64,000 nucleotides of DNA from F1-120-MAGs118 sp013360535. GTDB taxonomy: Bacteria > Planctomycetota > UBA1135 > GCA-002686595. The stretch covers positions 70,915-134,914 of the forward strand of contig JAPKHC010000006.1 in NCBI GenBank assembly GCA_026647215.1. The letters run 5' to 3'. The notes under the pieces were generated by a model, which was not told the origin of the DNA, did not search any database, and was given only the letters and a program-made list of their open reading frames with translations. Shown in pieces: positions 1 to 7,608 of this stretch. Position 1 is the stretch's first letter, and every line of letters begins with the position of its first letter. A program made the position numbers and the translations under genes.

Positions 1-136
1 CGTGCGGATCGCACTCGACCGACAGTGCGAGGCGGAACCGAGGCTTCGAACGGACCCGGGCCGACGAGAAGCCCTCCCCGAGGCCGCCGGGGCCGGCGAA
101 GAGGTCGATGACGGGGATCGGGGTGTTCGCGGACAT
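1..136 (-). CDS. C5 cytosine-specific DNA methyltransferase, N-terminal fragment (cut by window edge)
   Basis: Reading leftwards from the ATG at 136, the first 45 codons are open and run off the window. The peptide begins MSANTPIPVIDLFAGPGG and continues LGEGFSS. This is motif I of C5 DNA methyltransferases, the S-adenosylmethionine-binding DLFAG-PGG loop close to the N terminus. About 20 residues later SVECDPH matches the motif II region, where an acidic residue contacts the cofactor. Members of this family methylate cytosine C5, usually as part of restriction-modification or as solitary Dcm-like enzymes; the specificity region lies outside the window. The gene is divergent from panC. Confidence 0.85.
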   Translation of the reverse strand, partial: MSANTPIPVIDLFAGPGGLGEGFSSARVRSKPRFRLALSVECDPH

Positions 137-242
137 CGCTGGGCGCGGATGCTAAGTACCGCGGGCCGCCATTCCAGGAGCTAGTCCTCGAAAGTTGCGC
201 GTGCCGTGGATGGCGGAGCGGGCTCCCGTCATCCTTGGGCGC

Positions 243-1118
243 ATGGCCCTCCGACTGCCCAGCCCGGATGAAGCTCAGAAGTGGTGCCGTGACGCGCGGG
301 AGCGCGGGAGGCGCGTGGGGTTCGTGCCGACGATGGGGGCGTTGCACGAGGGGCACCTGAGTCTGGTGAAGAGGGCGAGGGAGGAGTGTGGGTGCGCGGT
401 GGTGAGCGTGTTCGTGAACCCGCTGCAGTTCAACGATCCGAAGGACCTCGAGCGCTACCCGCGGGACTTTGAGGGCGACGCACGGCTCTTGGAGCGCGTG
501 GGGTGCGACATGGTGTTCAGCGGGACGCTGGCGCAGTTTTTCCCCGAGAGTGGCGGCGATCCGAAGCGGGTGGTGGGGAGCGAGCCGGGGGCGGCGGCGA
601 AGGGGTTGGAGGGGGCGCGGCGGCCGGGGCACTTCGAGGGCGTGGCGACGATCGTCGAGCGGCTGTTCGAGGTGGTCGAGCCCGAGGTGGCGTACTTCGG
701 CGAGAAGGACTTCCAGCAGACGCGGGTGGTGCTCGCGCTGGCGGAACGGCGCGGGCAGCCGCGGATCGTGGTGTGTGCGACGGAGCGCGAGCGCGATGGG
801 CTGGCGATGAGCTCGCGCAACACGCTGCTCGAGCCCGCGTGGCGCGAGCGGGCGTCGGCGATTTTCCGCGCGCTGCAGGCGGCGCGTGGGGCTTGGCGCG
901 AGCGCGGCGTGCGCGATGGGAGTGAGCTCGAGCGTGTGATGCGCGACGTGCTCGCGAGTGCGGGCTTCGAGGTCGAGTATGCGGAGGTGCGCGATCCGCA
1001 AGCGTGGACGGAGCACATGCCGACGGGCGAGCTCGCGCGCGCGCAGGCGCTGATCGCGGTGAAGGCCGGCAGCGTGCGGCTGATCGACAACCTCAGGCTC
1101 GATGGAGAGAGCCAGTGA
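243..1118 (+). CDS. panC: pantothenate synthetase
   Basis: PanC condenses pantoate and beta-alanine with ATP to make pantothenate, the precursor of coenzyme A. Family signatures are visible in order: PTMGALHEGH (with the HxGH nucleotide-binding motif) near residue 29, FVNPLQFN near residue 55, YFGEKDFQQ mid-protein and the MSSRN loop (KMSKS-like). The length, 291 aa, is usual. The frame is open back to a TTG at 195 and an ATG at 210, but starting at 243 leaves the expected number of residues before PTMG. No clear ribosome binding site precedes 243, so an earlier start cannot be excluded. No panB or panD is seen nearby. Confidence 0.95.
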   Translation: MALRLPSPDEAQKWCRDARERGRRVGFVPTMGALHEGHLSLVKRAREECGCAVVSVFVNPLQFNDPKDLERYPRDFEGDARLLERVGCDMVFSGTLAQFFPESGGDPKRVVGSEPGAAAKGLEGARRPGHFEGVATIVERLFEVVEPEVAYFGEKDFQQTRVVLALAERRGQPRIVVCATERERDGLAMSSRNTLLEPAWRERASAIFRALQAARGAWRERGVRDGSELERVMRDVLASAGFEVEYAEVRDPQAWTEHMPTGELARAQALIAVKAGSVRLIDNLRLDGESQ

Positions 1119-1216
1119 AGCGCGAGCGGGTGGAGCTGGGCCGCGAGCGGGAGGAGCGCGCAACGGAGCGTGGGAGGTCGTCGCGCCGCGCCAACGCGGA
1201 AGGCCGCGCGACAGAT

Positions 1217-1437
1217 GCGGAATCGCGGTCGAGCGCGAACGCGAGCGCGGAATCCCGAGCGGAATCCCGAGCCAGAGCGGAATACCGAGCCAGAGCAATT
1301 TTTTCTGCAAACGGCGGCCTGCGTCGTCGGCCTTGCCGACGACGCAGGCCGCCGTTTGCAGAAAAAATTGCTCTGGCTCGGTATTCCGCTCTGGCTCGGG
1401 ATTCCGCTCGGGATTCCGCGCTCGACCGCGATTCCGC
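1217..1437. repeat. 221-bp near-perfect inverted repeat (giant hairpin) between panC and ispE
   Basis: Bases 1242-1331 and 1335-1424 are exact reverse complements: 90 bp of uninterrupted pairing around the 3-base loop CTT at 1332-1334. Outside this, 1217-1237 can pair with 1417-1437 if a 12-base insertion on the left arm is bulged out. Each arm contains direct sub-repeats built on GGAATCCCGAGC(CAGAG) and a T6/A6 run. It fills most of the 382-base gap between panC and ispE. The T-run lies 5' of the inner stem and the A-run 3', the opposite of an intrinsic terminator. No terminal inverted repeats or target duplication were recognised. Its origin is unknown; a MITE/REP-like element or an assembly artefact are both possible. 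Confidence 0.95.
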
Positions 1438-1500
1438 GCGCACACAGTGCTCCCCGACACGCTGCGCAGCAAACGAGCAGCTCATCGCGAGGAACATCGC

Positions 1501-2472
1501 ATGACCGAGCAACCGCTCTGGCACCGCGTGCTCGCGCCGGCGAAGGTCAACCCGTTCCTCGAGGTGCTAGAGCGGCGCGCGGACGGCTTCCACGAGATCG
1601 AGACGACGATGCTCGCGCTCGAGCTCGGTGACGAGGTGCGCGCGCGCGCGACGAAATCGGGCACGGTCGAGCTCTCGGTCGACGGACCGTTCGCGAGCGC
1701 GGACATTCCGCTCGACGAGCGCAACCTCGCGTGGCGCGGCGCGGCGGCGTTCCTCGCGCGGGCGAAGCAGCGTGGGCATGAGGACGCGGGCGTCGAGCTC
1801 GTCGTGACCAAGCACGTGCCGAGCCAAGCCGGTCTCGGCGGCGGAAGTTCCGATGCGGCGGCGGCGATGGCGGCGACGGAGTGCGCGTTCGGGTTTGCTC
1901 TCGATGACGAGTACGCCCGGACAGAGCTCGCGAGGCTCGGCTCCGACTGCGTCTTCTTCCGCGCGCCACGCACGGGCCATGCGCGCGCGACGGGACGCGG
2001 CGAGCGCATCGAGGTCCTCGAACGGCCGCGGGGAAGTCTCGGCGTCGTGGTCGTCACGCCGGCCTTCGGCGCGCCGACCGCGGCCGTCTACCGCGCGCTC
2101 ACGCTGCCGCTGCGTGGCGGCGAGCCGCCTCGTTCGCTCACACCCGCGCTGCGCGCGCTCGACCCTCGACTCGGGCCGCTGCAACCCTTCAACCGCCTCG
2201 AGGAACCCGCGCTGCGTGCCGTGCCGGAACTGCAGGCCTGGCGCAACCTTCTCGACCGCGTCGCCCCGGGCCGATTCGTGCTCTCGGGCTCGGGCTCGAG
2301 CTTCTTCGCCCTCTGCCCGCTCGGCGGCGAGGCCCCGGAGTTGAGCGAGCGAGTCCGCTCCAGCGCCGCTTCCGCCTCGCTGCCGCTGCGCGGCCTGTGG
2401 GTCACCGGCCCGGTCCTCCCCTTGTCCGGGCACAAGGCCCGGCGTGCGGACCCGCCGCGGAACTTGGCCTGA
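1501..2472 (+). CDS. ispE: 4-diphosphocytidyl-2-C-methyl-D-erythritol kinase
   Basis: IspE is the GHMP-family kinase that phosphorylates CDP-methylerythritol in the MEP route to isoprenoids. The 323-aa product shows the N-terminal APAKVNPFLEVL segment (catalytic-site Lys15), the glycine-rich ATP loop GLGGGSSDAAAA near residue 115 and the C-terminal GHMP motif LSGSGSSFF near residue 262. The ATG at 1501 is preceded by GAGGA, a reasonable ribosome binding site. The frame stays open far upstream through the giant palindrome, but that extension is low-complexity Arg/Ser sequence with no homology and is not included. Confidence 0.95.
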   Translation: MTEQPLWHRVLAPAKVNPFLEVLERRADGFHEIETTMLALELGDEVRARATKSGTVELSVDGPFASADIPLDERNLAWRGAAAFLARAKQRGHEDAGVELVVTKHVPSQAGLGGGSSDAAAAMAATECAFGFALDDEYARTELARLGSDCVFFRAPRTGHARATGRGERIEVLERPRGSLGVVVVTPAFGAPTAAVYRALTLPLRGGEPPRSLTPALRALDPRLGPLQPFNRLEEPALRAVPELQAWRNLLDRVAPGRFVLSGSGSSFFALCPLGGEAPELSERVRSSAASASLPLRGLWVTGPVLPLSGHKARRADPPRNLA

Positions 2473-2542
2473 GGGCGCCTGCGGGCGAAAATCCGGGGCG
2501 ACTTGCCCCGCGGGCGGGGGAATCTGCGGATGGAGGTTCCCC

Positions 2543-3010
2543 ATGAACATCACCGAGATTCGCATCAAGCTGGTTCACGACACGCGGGACAAGTTGCGCG
2601 GGTTCGCGAGCATCACGCTCGACGATGCGCTGGTGATCCGCGACCTGAAGATCATCGAGGGCGGCAAGGGGCTGTTCGTGGCGATGCCCAGCCGCAAGCT
2701 GCACGACCGGTGTCCGGGGTGCGCGGGGAAAAATCCGCTGCGGGCGAGGTTCTGCACGGACTGCGGGCGGCGGCTGCGGGAGGCGCGCGGCGATTCGGAC
2801 GAGCGCGGGCGCGTGCGGCTGTATGCGGACATCGCGCATCCGATCCACCAGTCGGGGCGCGATCTGGTGCAGAGTCGCGTGGTCGAGGCCTATTGGCGCG
2901 AGCTCGAGGCCTCGAAGAAGGAAGGCTATGTCGAGACGCGCTTCGACGACCTCGACTACCACCTGATGGACGCGCCGGCGGATGCGCAGCGTGTGGACTG
3001 GGTCGACTGA
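2543..3010 (+). CDS. spoVG: SpoVG-family RNA/DNA-binding protein with inserted zinc ribbon
   Basis: The first 55 residues (MNITEIRIKLV, RGFASITLDDALVIRDLKII, GLFVAMPSRK) are typical SpoVG, a small nucleic-acid-binding regulator first described in Bacillus sporulation. Where canonical SpoVG continues to its short C-terminal helix, this 155-aa protein carries CPGC (57-60) and CTDC (71-74), a four-cysteine zinc ribbon, before the conserved DIAHPI segment at about residue 96. The start at 2543 follows a strong GGAGG ribosome binding site at 2532-2536. The added zinc ribbon probably alters nucleic-acid or partner recognition; this is inference. Confidence 0.9.
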   Translation: MNITEIRIKLVHDTRDKLRGFASITLDDALVIRDLKIIEGGKGLFVAMPSRKLHDRCPGCAGKNPLRARFCTDCGRRLREARGDSDERGRVRLYADIAHPIHQSGRDLVQSRVVEAYWRELEASKKEGYVETRFDDLDYHLMDAPADAQRVDWVD

Positions 3011-3041
3011 GCCGAGGATCGGCGCGCAGCGGGCGCGTGCG

Positions 3042-3047
3042 TAGACT
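3042..3047 (+). promoter_or_regulatory. -10-like hexamer TAGACT before aroDE
   Basis: TAGACT lies 9 bases before the aroDE ATG with no recognisable -35 box or ribosome binding site between. The same hexamer class recurs at the same distance before many genes in the window, suggesting leaderless or near-leaderless transcription. Confidence 0.5.
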
Positions 3048-3056
3048 GCGCGGCCC

Positions 3057-4586
3057 ATGGCCGTCGTCGTCTCTCATCTCACGTCTTCCTTCGAAACGCT
3101 CGCGCGTGCGGCGCAGCGTCAGGTGCCGCTCTCGGACGTGATCGAGCTGCGGCTCGACCGCATCGGCAACCCCGGCGAGGAGCGGCTGCGCGCGCTGATC
3201 GCGGGCCTGAAGAAGCCCGTGATCGTCACGGTGCGTGGGCCGGAGAACTTCGGCGAGTTCAAGGGCTCGGTCGACGAGCAGCTCGAGATCCTGCGCACGG
3301 CCGCGCGGGCGGGAGCGATGTTCGTCGACGTCGACGCGCAGCATTCGCTCGCGCTCGGTCCGCTCGAAGGCACGAAGTGCCACCGCATCGTGTCGCGCCA
3401 CGAGCGCGAGGGCACGCCCGAGGACCTGGACGAGTTCGAAGAGAGCGTGCGCGCGGTGCTGCACGAGGGCGACCTGATCAAGCTCGTCGCGCACGCGCGC
3501 ACGACCGAAGAGGGCCTGCGGATGCTGCGCCACCTGCGCAGCGCGCGCGGGGGCCTGATCGCGTTCTCGAGCGGGGAAATTGGCGCTTTCACGCGCGTGT
3601 TGTGCCGCATCTTCGGTTCGGCCTTCACGTATGCGGCGCCGGCGCTGATTCCCGGCGAGCCGGAGCCGGAGAAGACCGCACCGGGGCAGCTGCGGGTCAA
3701 CGACCTGCGCGCGCTCTTCCCACCCGGAGGCATCTCGCCGACGACGTCGGTGTTCGGTGTGGTCGGCGATGCGGTGCGGCATTCGTTGAGCCCGCGTGTG
3801 CACGACATGGCGCTCAAGACCGCGCGCCTCGATGCGCTGTACCTCGCGTTCGAGACGCGCGACTTCGCGCGTTTCCTCGAACTCGCCGACGACGAGTGTT
3901 TCCGCGGCTTTTCGGTCACCGCTCCGCACAAGCAGGCCGCGTTCCGCGCGGCGCACGCGAAGGACGACGAGTCGAGCGCAGCGCGCGCGTGCAACACGCT
4001 CGTGCGCGACCGCAAGGGCTGGCGCGGCGCGAACACCGACGTCGCGGCCGTGCGCGACACGCTCGAGCGCGGCTATCGCTTCCATCGCGAGAAGGCGGGC
4101 AAGCCGCTGGTGGCGATGGGCGGTCCGCTGGCGGCGGCGCACGCGCTCGTGCTCGGCGCAGGCGGCGCAGCGCGCGCGGTGGTGCGCGCGGTGAAGGCGG
4201 GTGGGGGACGAGCCACGCTCGCCGCGCGCGATCCGCAGAAGGCCGCGGTCGTCGCGAAGGAGCTGGGTTGCGAGGCGATTGCGTGGAGCGCGATTCCCGG
4301 CTGCGCGCACGACATTCTGGTCAACACGACGCCCGTCGGTTCGCTCACAGAGCCCGGGCGCTCGCCGATCGACGACGCGTGGTTGCGGCCGGGCACGCTG
4401 GTGCTCGACGCGGTGTACCGGCCGATCAAGACGCCGCTGCTCGCGGCCGCGATGGCGAAGGGCTGCACGGGCGTGCCGGGCGCCGAGTGGTTCGTGCGGC
4501 AGGCGGGCGCGCAGTTCGAGCTCTTCACGCAGCAGAAGGCCGACGACGCCGTGCTGCGTGCGGCCTTCGAGAACGCGCTGCGATGA
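3057..4586 (+). CDS. aroDE: bifunctional type I 3-dehydroquinate dehydratase / shikimate dehydrogenase
   Basis: A 509-aa fusion catalysing two consecutive shikimate-pathway steps. Residues 1-210 are a type I (Schiff-base) dehydroquinase: IELRLDR at 29-35, His115 in SRHEREGTP, the imine-forming Lys142 in LIKLVAHA and the substrate Arg in GAFTRVL. Residues 232-509 are an AroE domain: GDAVRHSLSP, SVTAPHK with catalytic Lys292, Asp328 in NTD and the NADP-binding LGAGGAARAV loop. It overlaps aroK by an ATGA junction, so both are translated from one message. The order AroD-AroE resembles plant and chlamydial fusions. Confidence 0.95.
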   Translation: MAVVVSHLTSSFETLARAAQRQVPLSDVIELRLDRIGNPGEERLRALIAGLKKPVIVTVRGPENFGEFKGSVDEQLEILRTAARAGAMFVDVDAQHSLALGPLEGTKCHRIVSRHEREGTPEDLDEFEESVRAVLHEGDLIKLVAHARTTEEGLRMLRHLRSARGGLIAFSSGEIGAFTRVLCRIFGSAFTYAAPALIPGEPEPEKTAPGQLRVNDLRALFPPGGISPTTSVFGVVGDAVRHSLSPRVHDMALKTARLDALYLAFETRDFARFLELADDECFRGFSVTAPHKQAAFRAAHAKDDESSAARACNTLVRDRKGWRGANTDVAAVRDTLERGYRFHREKAGKPLVAMGGPLAAAHALVLGAGGAARAVVRAVKAGGGRATLAARDPQKAAVVAKELGCEAIAWSAIPGCAHDILVNTTPVGSLTEPGRSPIDDAWLRPGTLVLDAVYRPIKTPLLAAAMAKGCTGVPGAEWFVRQAGAQFELFTQQKADDAVLRAAFENALR

Positions 4587-5131
4587 CGGCGCCGCGCGCG
4601 ATCGCGCTGGTCGGGCTGCGCGGCAGCGGCAAGACGACGCTCGGGCGGGCGCTCGCGCGCGAGCTGGGGCTGGGCTTCGTCGACCTCGACGACGCCGTCG
4701 CGTGGGCCGCGAGCGAAGGCTGCTGCGCGCAGCACATCCCGACCGTCGCGCACGTGGTCGAGACGCTGGGATGGAGCGGGTTCCGCGAGCTGGAGTCGCG
4801 CGAGCTCGCGCGTGTGCTCTCGAGCGGCGACGCGCTCGTGCTCGCGACCGGCGGCGGCGTGGTCGAGTCGGCCGCCAACCGCGAGCTCCTGCGCGCGCAC
4901 GCGACCTGCATCTGGCTCGAGGCGCCGTTCGACACGCTGCGCGCGCGCCTCGCACTCGACCCGACGGTTCGGCCGAGCCTCACCGGGCGCTCCGCCGCCG
5001 ACGAGCTCGCCGAGGTCGCCGCGCGCCGCGAGCCCTGGTACCTCGAGGTCGCCGCGCAGCGCCTCGACACCTCGCGCGAACCGCCCGAAGCGCTCGCGCC
5101 CGTCCTCGCGGCCCTCCTGCGCGCCCCGTGA
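4583..5131 (+). CDS. aroK: shikimate kinase
   Basis: AroK phosphorylates shikimate at O3, the step after AroE. The 182-aa protein has the Walker A loop GLRGSGKTT (11-19), acidic residues in FVDLDD (34-37) for Mg and shikimate binding, GFRELE, the glycine-rich substrate loop ATGGGVV at about 89-94 and the lid arginine in RPSLTGR (130). Its ATG overlaps the aroDE TGA by one base pair step (ATGA at 4583-4586), indicating translational coupling. Together aroDE and aroK encode three successive activities of chorismate synthesis. Confidence 0.93.
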   Translation: MTAPRAIALVGLRGSGKTTLGRALARELGLGFVDLDDAVAWAASEGCCAQHIPTVAHVVETLGWSGFRELESRELARVLSSGDALVLATGGGVVESAANRELLRAHATCIWLEAPFDTLRARLALDPTVRPSLTGRSAADELAEVAARREPWYLEVAAQRLDTSREPPEALAPVLAALLRAP

Positions 5132-5170
5132 GGATCCCCGCGCTTTCCGGGCCTCTTCCCAAGCTGCCCC

Positions 5171-5199
5171 TTGATCTCGCCCGCCCCCGGCCCTAACCT
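5171..5199 (+). promoter_or_regulatory. candidate promoter of tRNA-fMet
   Basis: TTGATC (5171-5176) and TAACCT (5194-5199) are separated by 17 bases, and the tRNA begins 14 bases further on. This is a plausible sigma-70-type arrangement, recognised by pattern only. Confidence 0.45.
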
Positions 5200-5212
5200 T
5201 CCGCCCTCGCGT

Positions 5213-5289
5213 CGCGCGGTGGAGCAGTCTGGCAGCTCGTCGGGCTCATAACCCGGAGGTCGCAGGTTCGAATCCTGCCCGCGCTACCA
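5213..5289 (+). tRNA. initiator tRNA-fMet (anticodon CAT)
   Basis: A 77-nt cloverleaf with the CAT anticodon in CTCATAA. Initiator hallmarks are present: three consecutive G-C pairs (GGG/CCC) closing the anticodon stem, and an unpaired first acceptor position (C1 opposite T at 5285, so C1-U72 rather than the C1-A72 of E. coli). The T arm reads GCAGG-TTCGAAT-CCTGC. The CCA end is encoded at 5287-5289. A hairpin terminator follows after 5 bases, so it is probably a single-tRNA transcript. Confidence 0.97.
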
Positions 5290-5294
5290 TCCAG

Positions 5295-5324
5295 AGAAGG
5301 GTCGGCCCACAGGCCGGCCCTTCT
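5295..5324 (+). terminator. intrinsic-type terminator hairpin after tRNA-fMet
   Basis: Bases 5295-5307 pair with 5312-5324 (13 bp, one G-T wobble) around a 4-base loop. The stem contains AAGGG/CCCTT. Only a weak T-rich tail follows (TGCATTGG), which is common in very G+C-rich genomes. Confidence 0.7.
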
Positions 5325-5485
5325 GCATTGGTGGCCCGCCGGTTCCGTCCTCCGGGCGGTCGAAGTGCTCGGGCTTGGCGCTCCTCAGAAAAAATCCCAC
5401 TTTGTTGCAGCCCCGAAAACGGGCGCGGGGATGGAGACGCCGGTCGTGGTCTCGCAGGCCGCGGCCAGTCTAGGAGAGTTTCGGG

Positions 5486-5521
5486 CCGTCGTCGTTCGGG
5501 CTTCCCGCCCAGCGACGACGG
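5486..5521 (+). promoter_or_regulatory. strong hairpin in the 340-base gap before the first MORN protein
   Basis: CCGTCGTCG (5486-5494) pairs with CGACGACGG (5513-5521). Inside, GGGC (5498-5501) pairs with GCCC (5507-5510) around TTCCC. The tract TCCTTTCCC follows. It could be a terminator or leader structure. I recognise no gene in the rest of 5325-5664; the open frame there is low-complexity and unlike a protein. Confidence 0.4.
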
Positions 5522-5649
5522 TCCTTTCCCAAGCCGCTCTCCTCGGACCTCGCACCGGACCCGCGCAGGCGGGCGAAGGCGCCCTGCGGAGTCGACGTGA
5601 CGCGCGTCGTGAGGCCCGAGGGAGGGCGGAACGGGCGGGCGGCGAGGGG

Positions 5650-5655
5650 TATGCT
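5650..5655 (+). promoter_or_regulatory. -10-like hexamer TATGCT before MORN protein
   Basis: TATGCT lies 9 bases upstream of the ATG at 5665, matching the recurrent short-leader pattern of this window. No -35 box or ribosome binding site is evident. Confidence 0.45.
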
Positions 5656-5664
5656 GGCGGTCGT

Positions 5665-6783
5665 ATGCGAGGTCTCAGGCTTGCTGCGGCCGTTTCGGCG
5701 TTGAGCGTGCTCACCGGCGTGCTGCTGGTGGGTTGCGAGCCCCCTGCGCCGCCCGCTCCTTCCACTTCGGGCGCGGCCGGCAGCGGCGCGGGCCCGATGG
5801 CTTCCGGCGGCGCCTCCGACGTGGGGGCTCCCAAGCCGATCGAGCTTCCAGCGGGGCTCGCCAAGCCGGACGACCGTGGGGCGCAGGCGGGCGGGCAGCC
5901 CGCGACGGAGCCGGAGGCGGCGCCCGCAACGGGATCAGGGGCCGAGGACTGGGCCGGGACGGAGCTGCGCGAGGAGTTCTTCCCCGACGGAAGTCCGAAG
6001 CTCTCGCGGCGCGTGCGCAAGACCGAGGACGGCATCGAGAACCACGGGCCGTTCCGGCGCTGGGCGCCCAACGGCGTCGTGACCGAAGAGGGCACCTACC
6101 GCGGCGGCGAGAAGGACGGCCTCTACACGCTGCGGCACGAGAGCGGCATCCCCAGCGTCGAGGCGAACTACAAGCTGGGCGTGCTCGACGGCCTGCGCCG
6201 CGAGTGGAGCGACGTCGCGACGCTCACCTACGAGGCGACCTTCGTCGCCGGCAAGGTCGAGGGCGAGGAGCGGACCTGGTGGCCGGACGGCACGAAGAAG
6301 TCGCTCGCCACGTTCCGCAACGGCGTGCTGCAGGGTCCCAGCGGCGTCTGGCACGGCAACGGAGTGCAGGCGGAACAGGGCCAGTCGGTCGCGGGCCAGC
6401 GCGAGGGCGAGTGGATCTACCGGCTGCCCGACGAGACGGTGAAGCTGGTCGAGCAGTACCGCGCGGGCAAGCTGCACGGCGTCACGCGCGAGTACGACGA
6501 CGCGGGCAAGCTCAGCGCCGAACGCGAGTACGTCGACGGCAAGGCGAGCGGCATGCACCGCGAGTTCTGGCCGAACGGCAAGCCGCGCTCGGAGACGAGC
6601 TACGCCAACGGCAAGCCCGAGGGCCAAAGCTCACGCTGGTACGAGAACGGCCAGAAGGAGAGCGAGGGCGCGCACGTCGCCGGGCAGCGTGAGGGCCTGT
6701 GGACCTGCTGGCGCGAGGACGGCTCGCTCGACACGGCCGCGAGTGGCACGTACCACGCGGGCCAGCGCGTGAAGGACAAGTAG
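5665..6783 (+). CDS. MORN-2 (YwqK-like) repeat lipoprotein
   Basis: 372 aa. The N terminus MRGLRLAAAVSALSVLTGVL ends in the lipobox LVGC (Cys24), so it should be a lipidated envelope protein. Residues 25-95 are a Pro/Ala/Gly-rich linker. From about 95 to the end there are roughly ten MORN-2 repeats of the form Y-x-x-G-x-x-x-G-x-W-x-x-W-x-x-NG (e.g. HGPFRRWAPNG, EGQSSRWYENG). Such repeats occur in YwqK-type proteins and many planctomycetal proteins; their ligand is not established. The upstream open frame before 5665 was rejected because the signal peptide begins here. A second MORN gene follows after 9 bases. Confidence 0.85.
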   Translation: MRGLRLAAAVSALSVLTGVLLVGCEPPAPPAPSTSGAAGSGAGPMASGGASDVGAPKPIELPAGLAKPDDRGAQAGGQPATEPEAAPATGSGAEDWAGTELREEFFPDGSPKLSRRVRKTEDGIENHGPFRRWAPNGVVTEEGTYRGGEKDGLYTLRHESGIPSVEANYKLGVLDGLRREWSDVATLTYEATFVAGKVEGEERTWWPDGTKKSLATFRNGVLQGPSGVWHGNGVQAEQGQSVAGQREGEWIYRLPDETVKLVEQYRAGKLHGVTREYDDAGKLSAEREYVDGKASGMHREFWPNGKPRSETSYANGKPEGQSSRWYENGQKESEGAHVAGQREGLWTCWREDGSLDTAASGTYHAGQRVKDK

Positions 6784-6792
6784 CGCGGCGCC

Positions 6793-7599
6793 ATGCGCGA
6801 GACGCAGCGGCACGCGAATGGCGCGAAGGCGGCGGAGGGCCCGGTCGAGAACGGCCTGCGCCACGGTGCGTGGCGTTCGTGGAGCGCGAGCGGGCGCAAG
6901 CTCGCCGAGGAGGAGTACGAGCGCGGGGTGCTGCACGGCTGGCACACCAGCTGGCACGAGCGCACGCAGCTCAAGCGCGCGGAAGGCGCTCACGAGCGCG
7001 GGCAGCGCGTCGGTCACTGGCTAACGTGGCACGAGAACGGGCGGCCCGAGAGCGAGGGCGATTACGTCGCGGGCGAGCCGCACGGCGAGTGGCGGCTCTG
7101 GCACGACAACGGCGAGCTCGCGGCGACGGGAACCTTCGAGCGCGGCCAGCGCACGGCCGAGTGGATCTTCCACCACCGCAACGGGCGCGTCTCGGAGCGT
7201 GGCCTCTTCCGCGCCGGCCTGCGCGAAGGACCGTGGACGAGCTGGCACGCCAACGGCGCCGTCGCTGCCCACGGCGAGTACTCGAACGGCGCGCGCGAAG
7301 GCCCGTGGACCACCTGGCACAAGAACGGCCGCGTCGAGTCGAAGGGCCTGTACGTCTCCGGCCAGCGCACCGGCGTCTGGCGCGTGTGGTGGGACGCCGG
7401 CACGCCGCGCTGCGAGGGCTCCTTCGTCGAGGGCGAACCCTTCGGCTGGTGGGAGTTCTTCTACGAACACGGCCAGAAACGCGCCGTCGGCGAATACCGC
7501 GAAGGCCGCCAGGTCGGCCCCTGGCACTGCTGGCACATCGACGGCTCCCCCGACGAAGGCGCGACCGGCACTTATTGGGACGACGTGCTGCAGCGCTGA
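6793..7599 (+). CDS. MORN-2 repeat protein, no signal peptide
   Basis: 268 aa made almost entirely of MORN-2 repeats with the consensus G-x-W-x-x-WH-x-NG (HGEWRLWHDNG, EGPWTSWHANG, EGPWTTWHKNG). It has no signal peptide or lipobox, unlike its upstream neighbour, suggesting a cytoplasmic partner or a duplicated domain array. The ATG at 6793 is 9 bases after the previous stop, so the two genes probably form an operon. It ends 9 bases before the convergent protease gene. Function is unknown. Confidence 0.85.
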   Translation: MRETQRHANGAKAAEGPVENGLRHGAWRSWSASGRKLAEEEYERGVLHGWHTSWHERTQLKRAEGAHERGQRVGHWLTWHENGRPESEGDYVAGEPHGEWRLWHDNGELAATGTFERGQRTAEWIFHHRNGRVSERGLFRAGLREGPWTSWHANGAVAAHGEYSNGAREGPWTTWHKNGRVESKGLYVSGQRTGVWRVWWDAGTPRCEGSFVEGEPFGWWEFFYEHGQKRAVGEYREGRQVGPWHCWHIDGSPDEGATGTYWDDVLQR

Positions 7600-7608
7600 C
7601 TCAGGCGC

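Noticed and set aside
2..184. Plus-strand frame at the left edge
   Set aside because: Its translation has no recognisable motif, while the minus strand encodes a clear C5 methyltransferase N terminus over the same bases.
1217..1437. Interpreting the palindrome as a bidirectional intrinsic terminator
   Set aside because: The T-run is 5' of the inner stem and the A-run 3' on both strands, the reverse of what is needed.
1102..1500. N-terminal extension of ispE through the giant palindrome
   Set aside because: The extra ~130 residues are Arg/Ser/Gly low-complexity sequence encoded by the hairpin; IspE motifs begin right after the ATG at 1501, which has a ribosome binding site.
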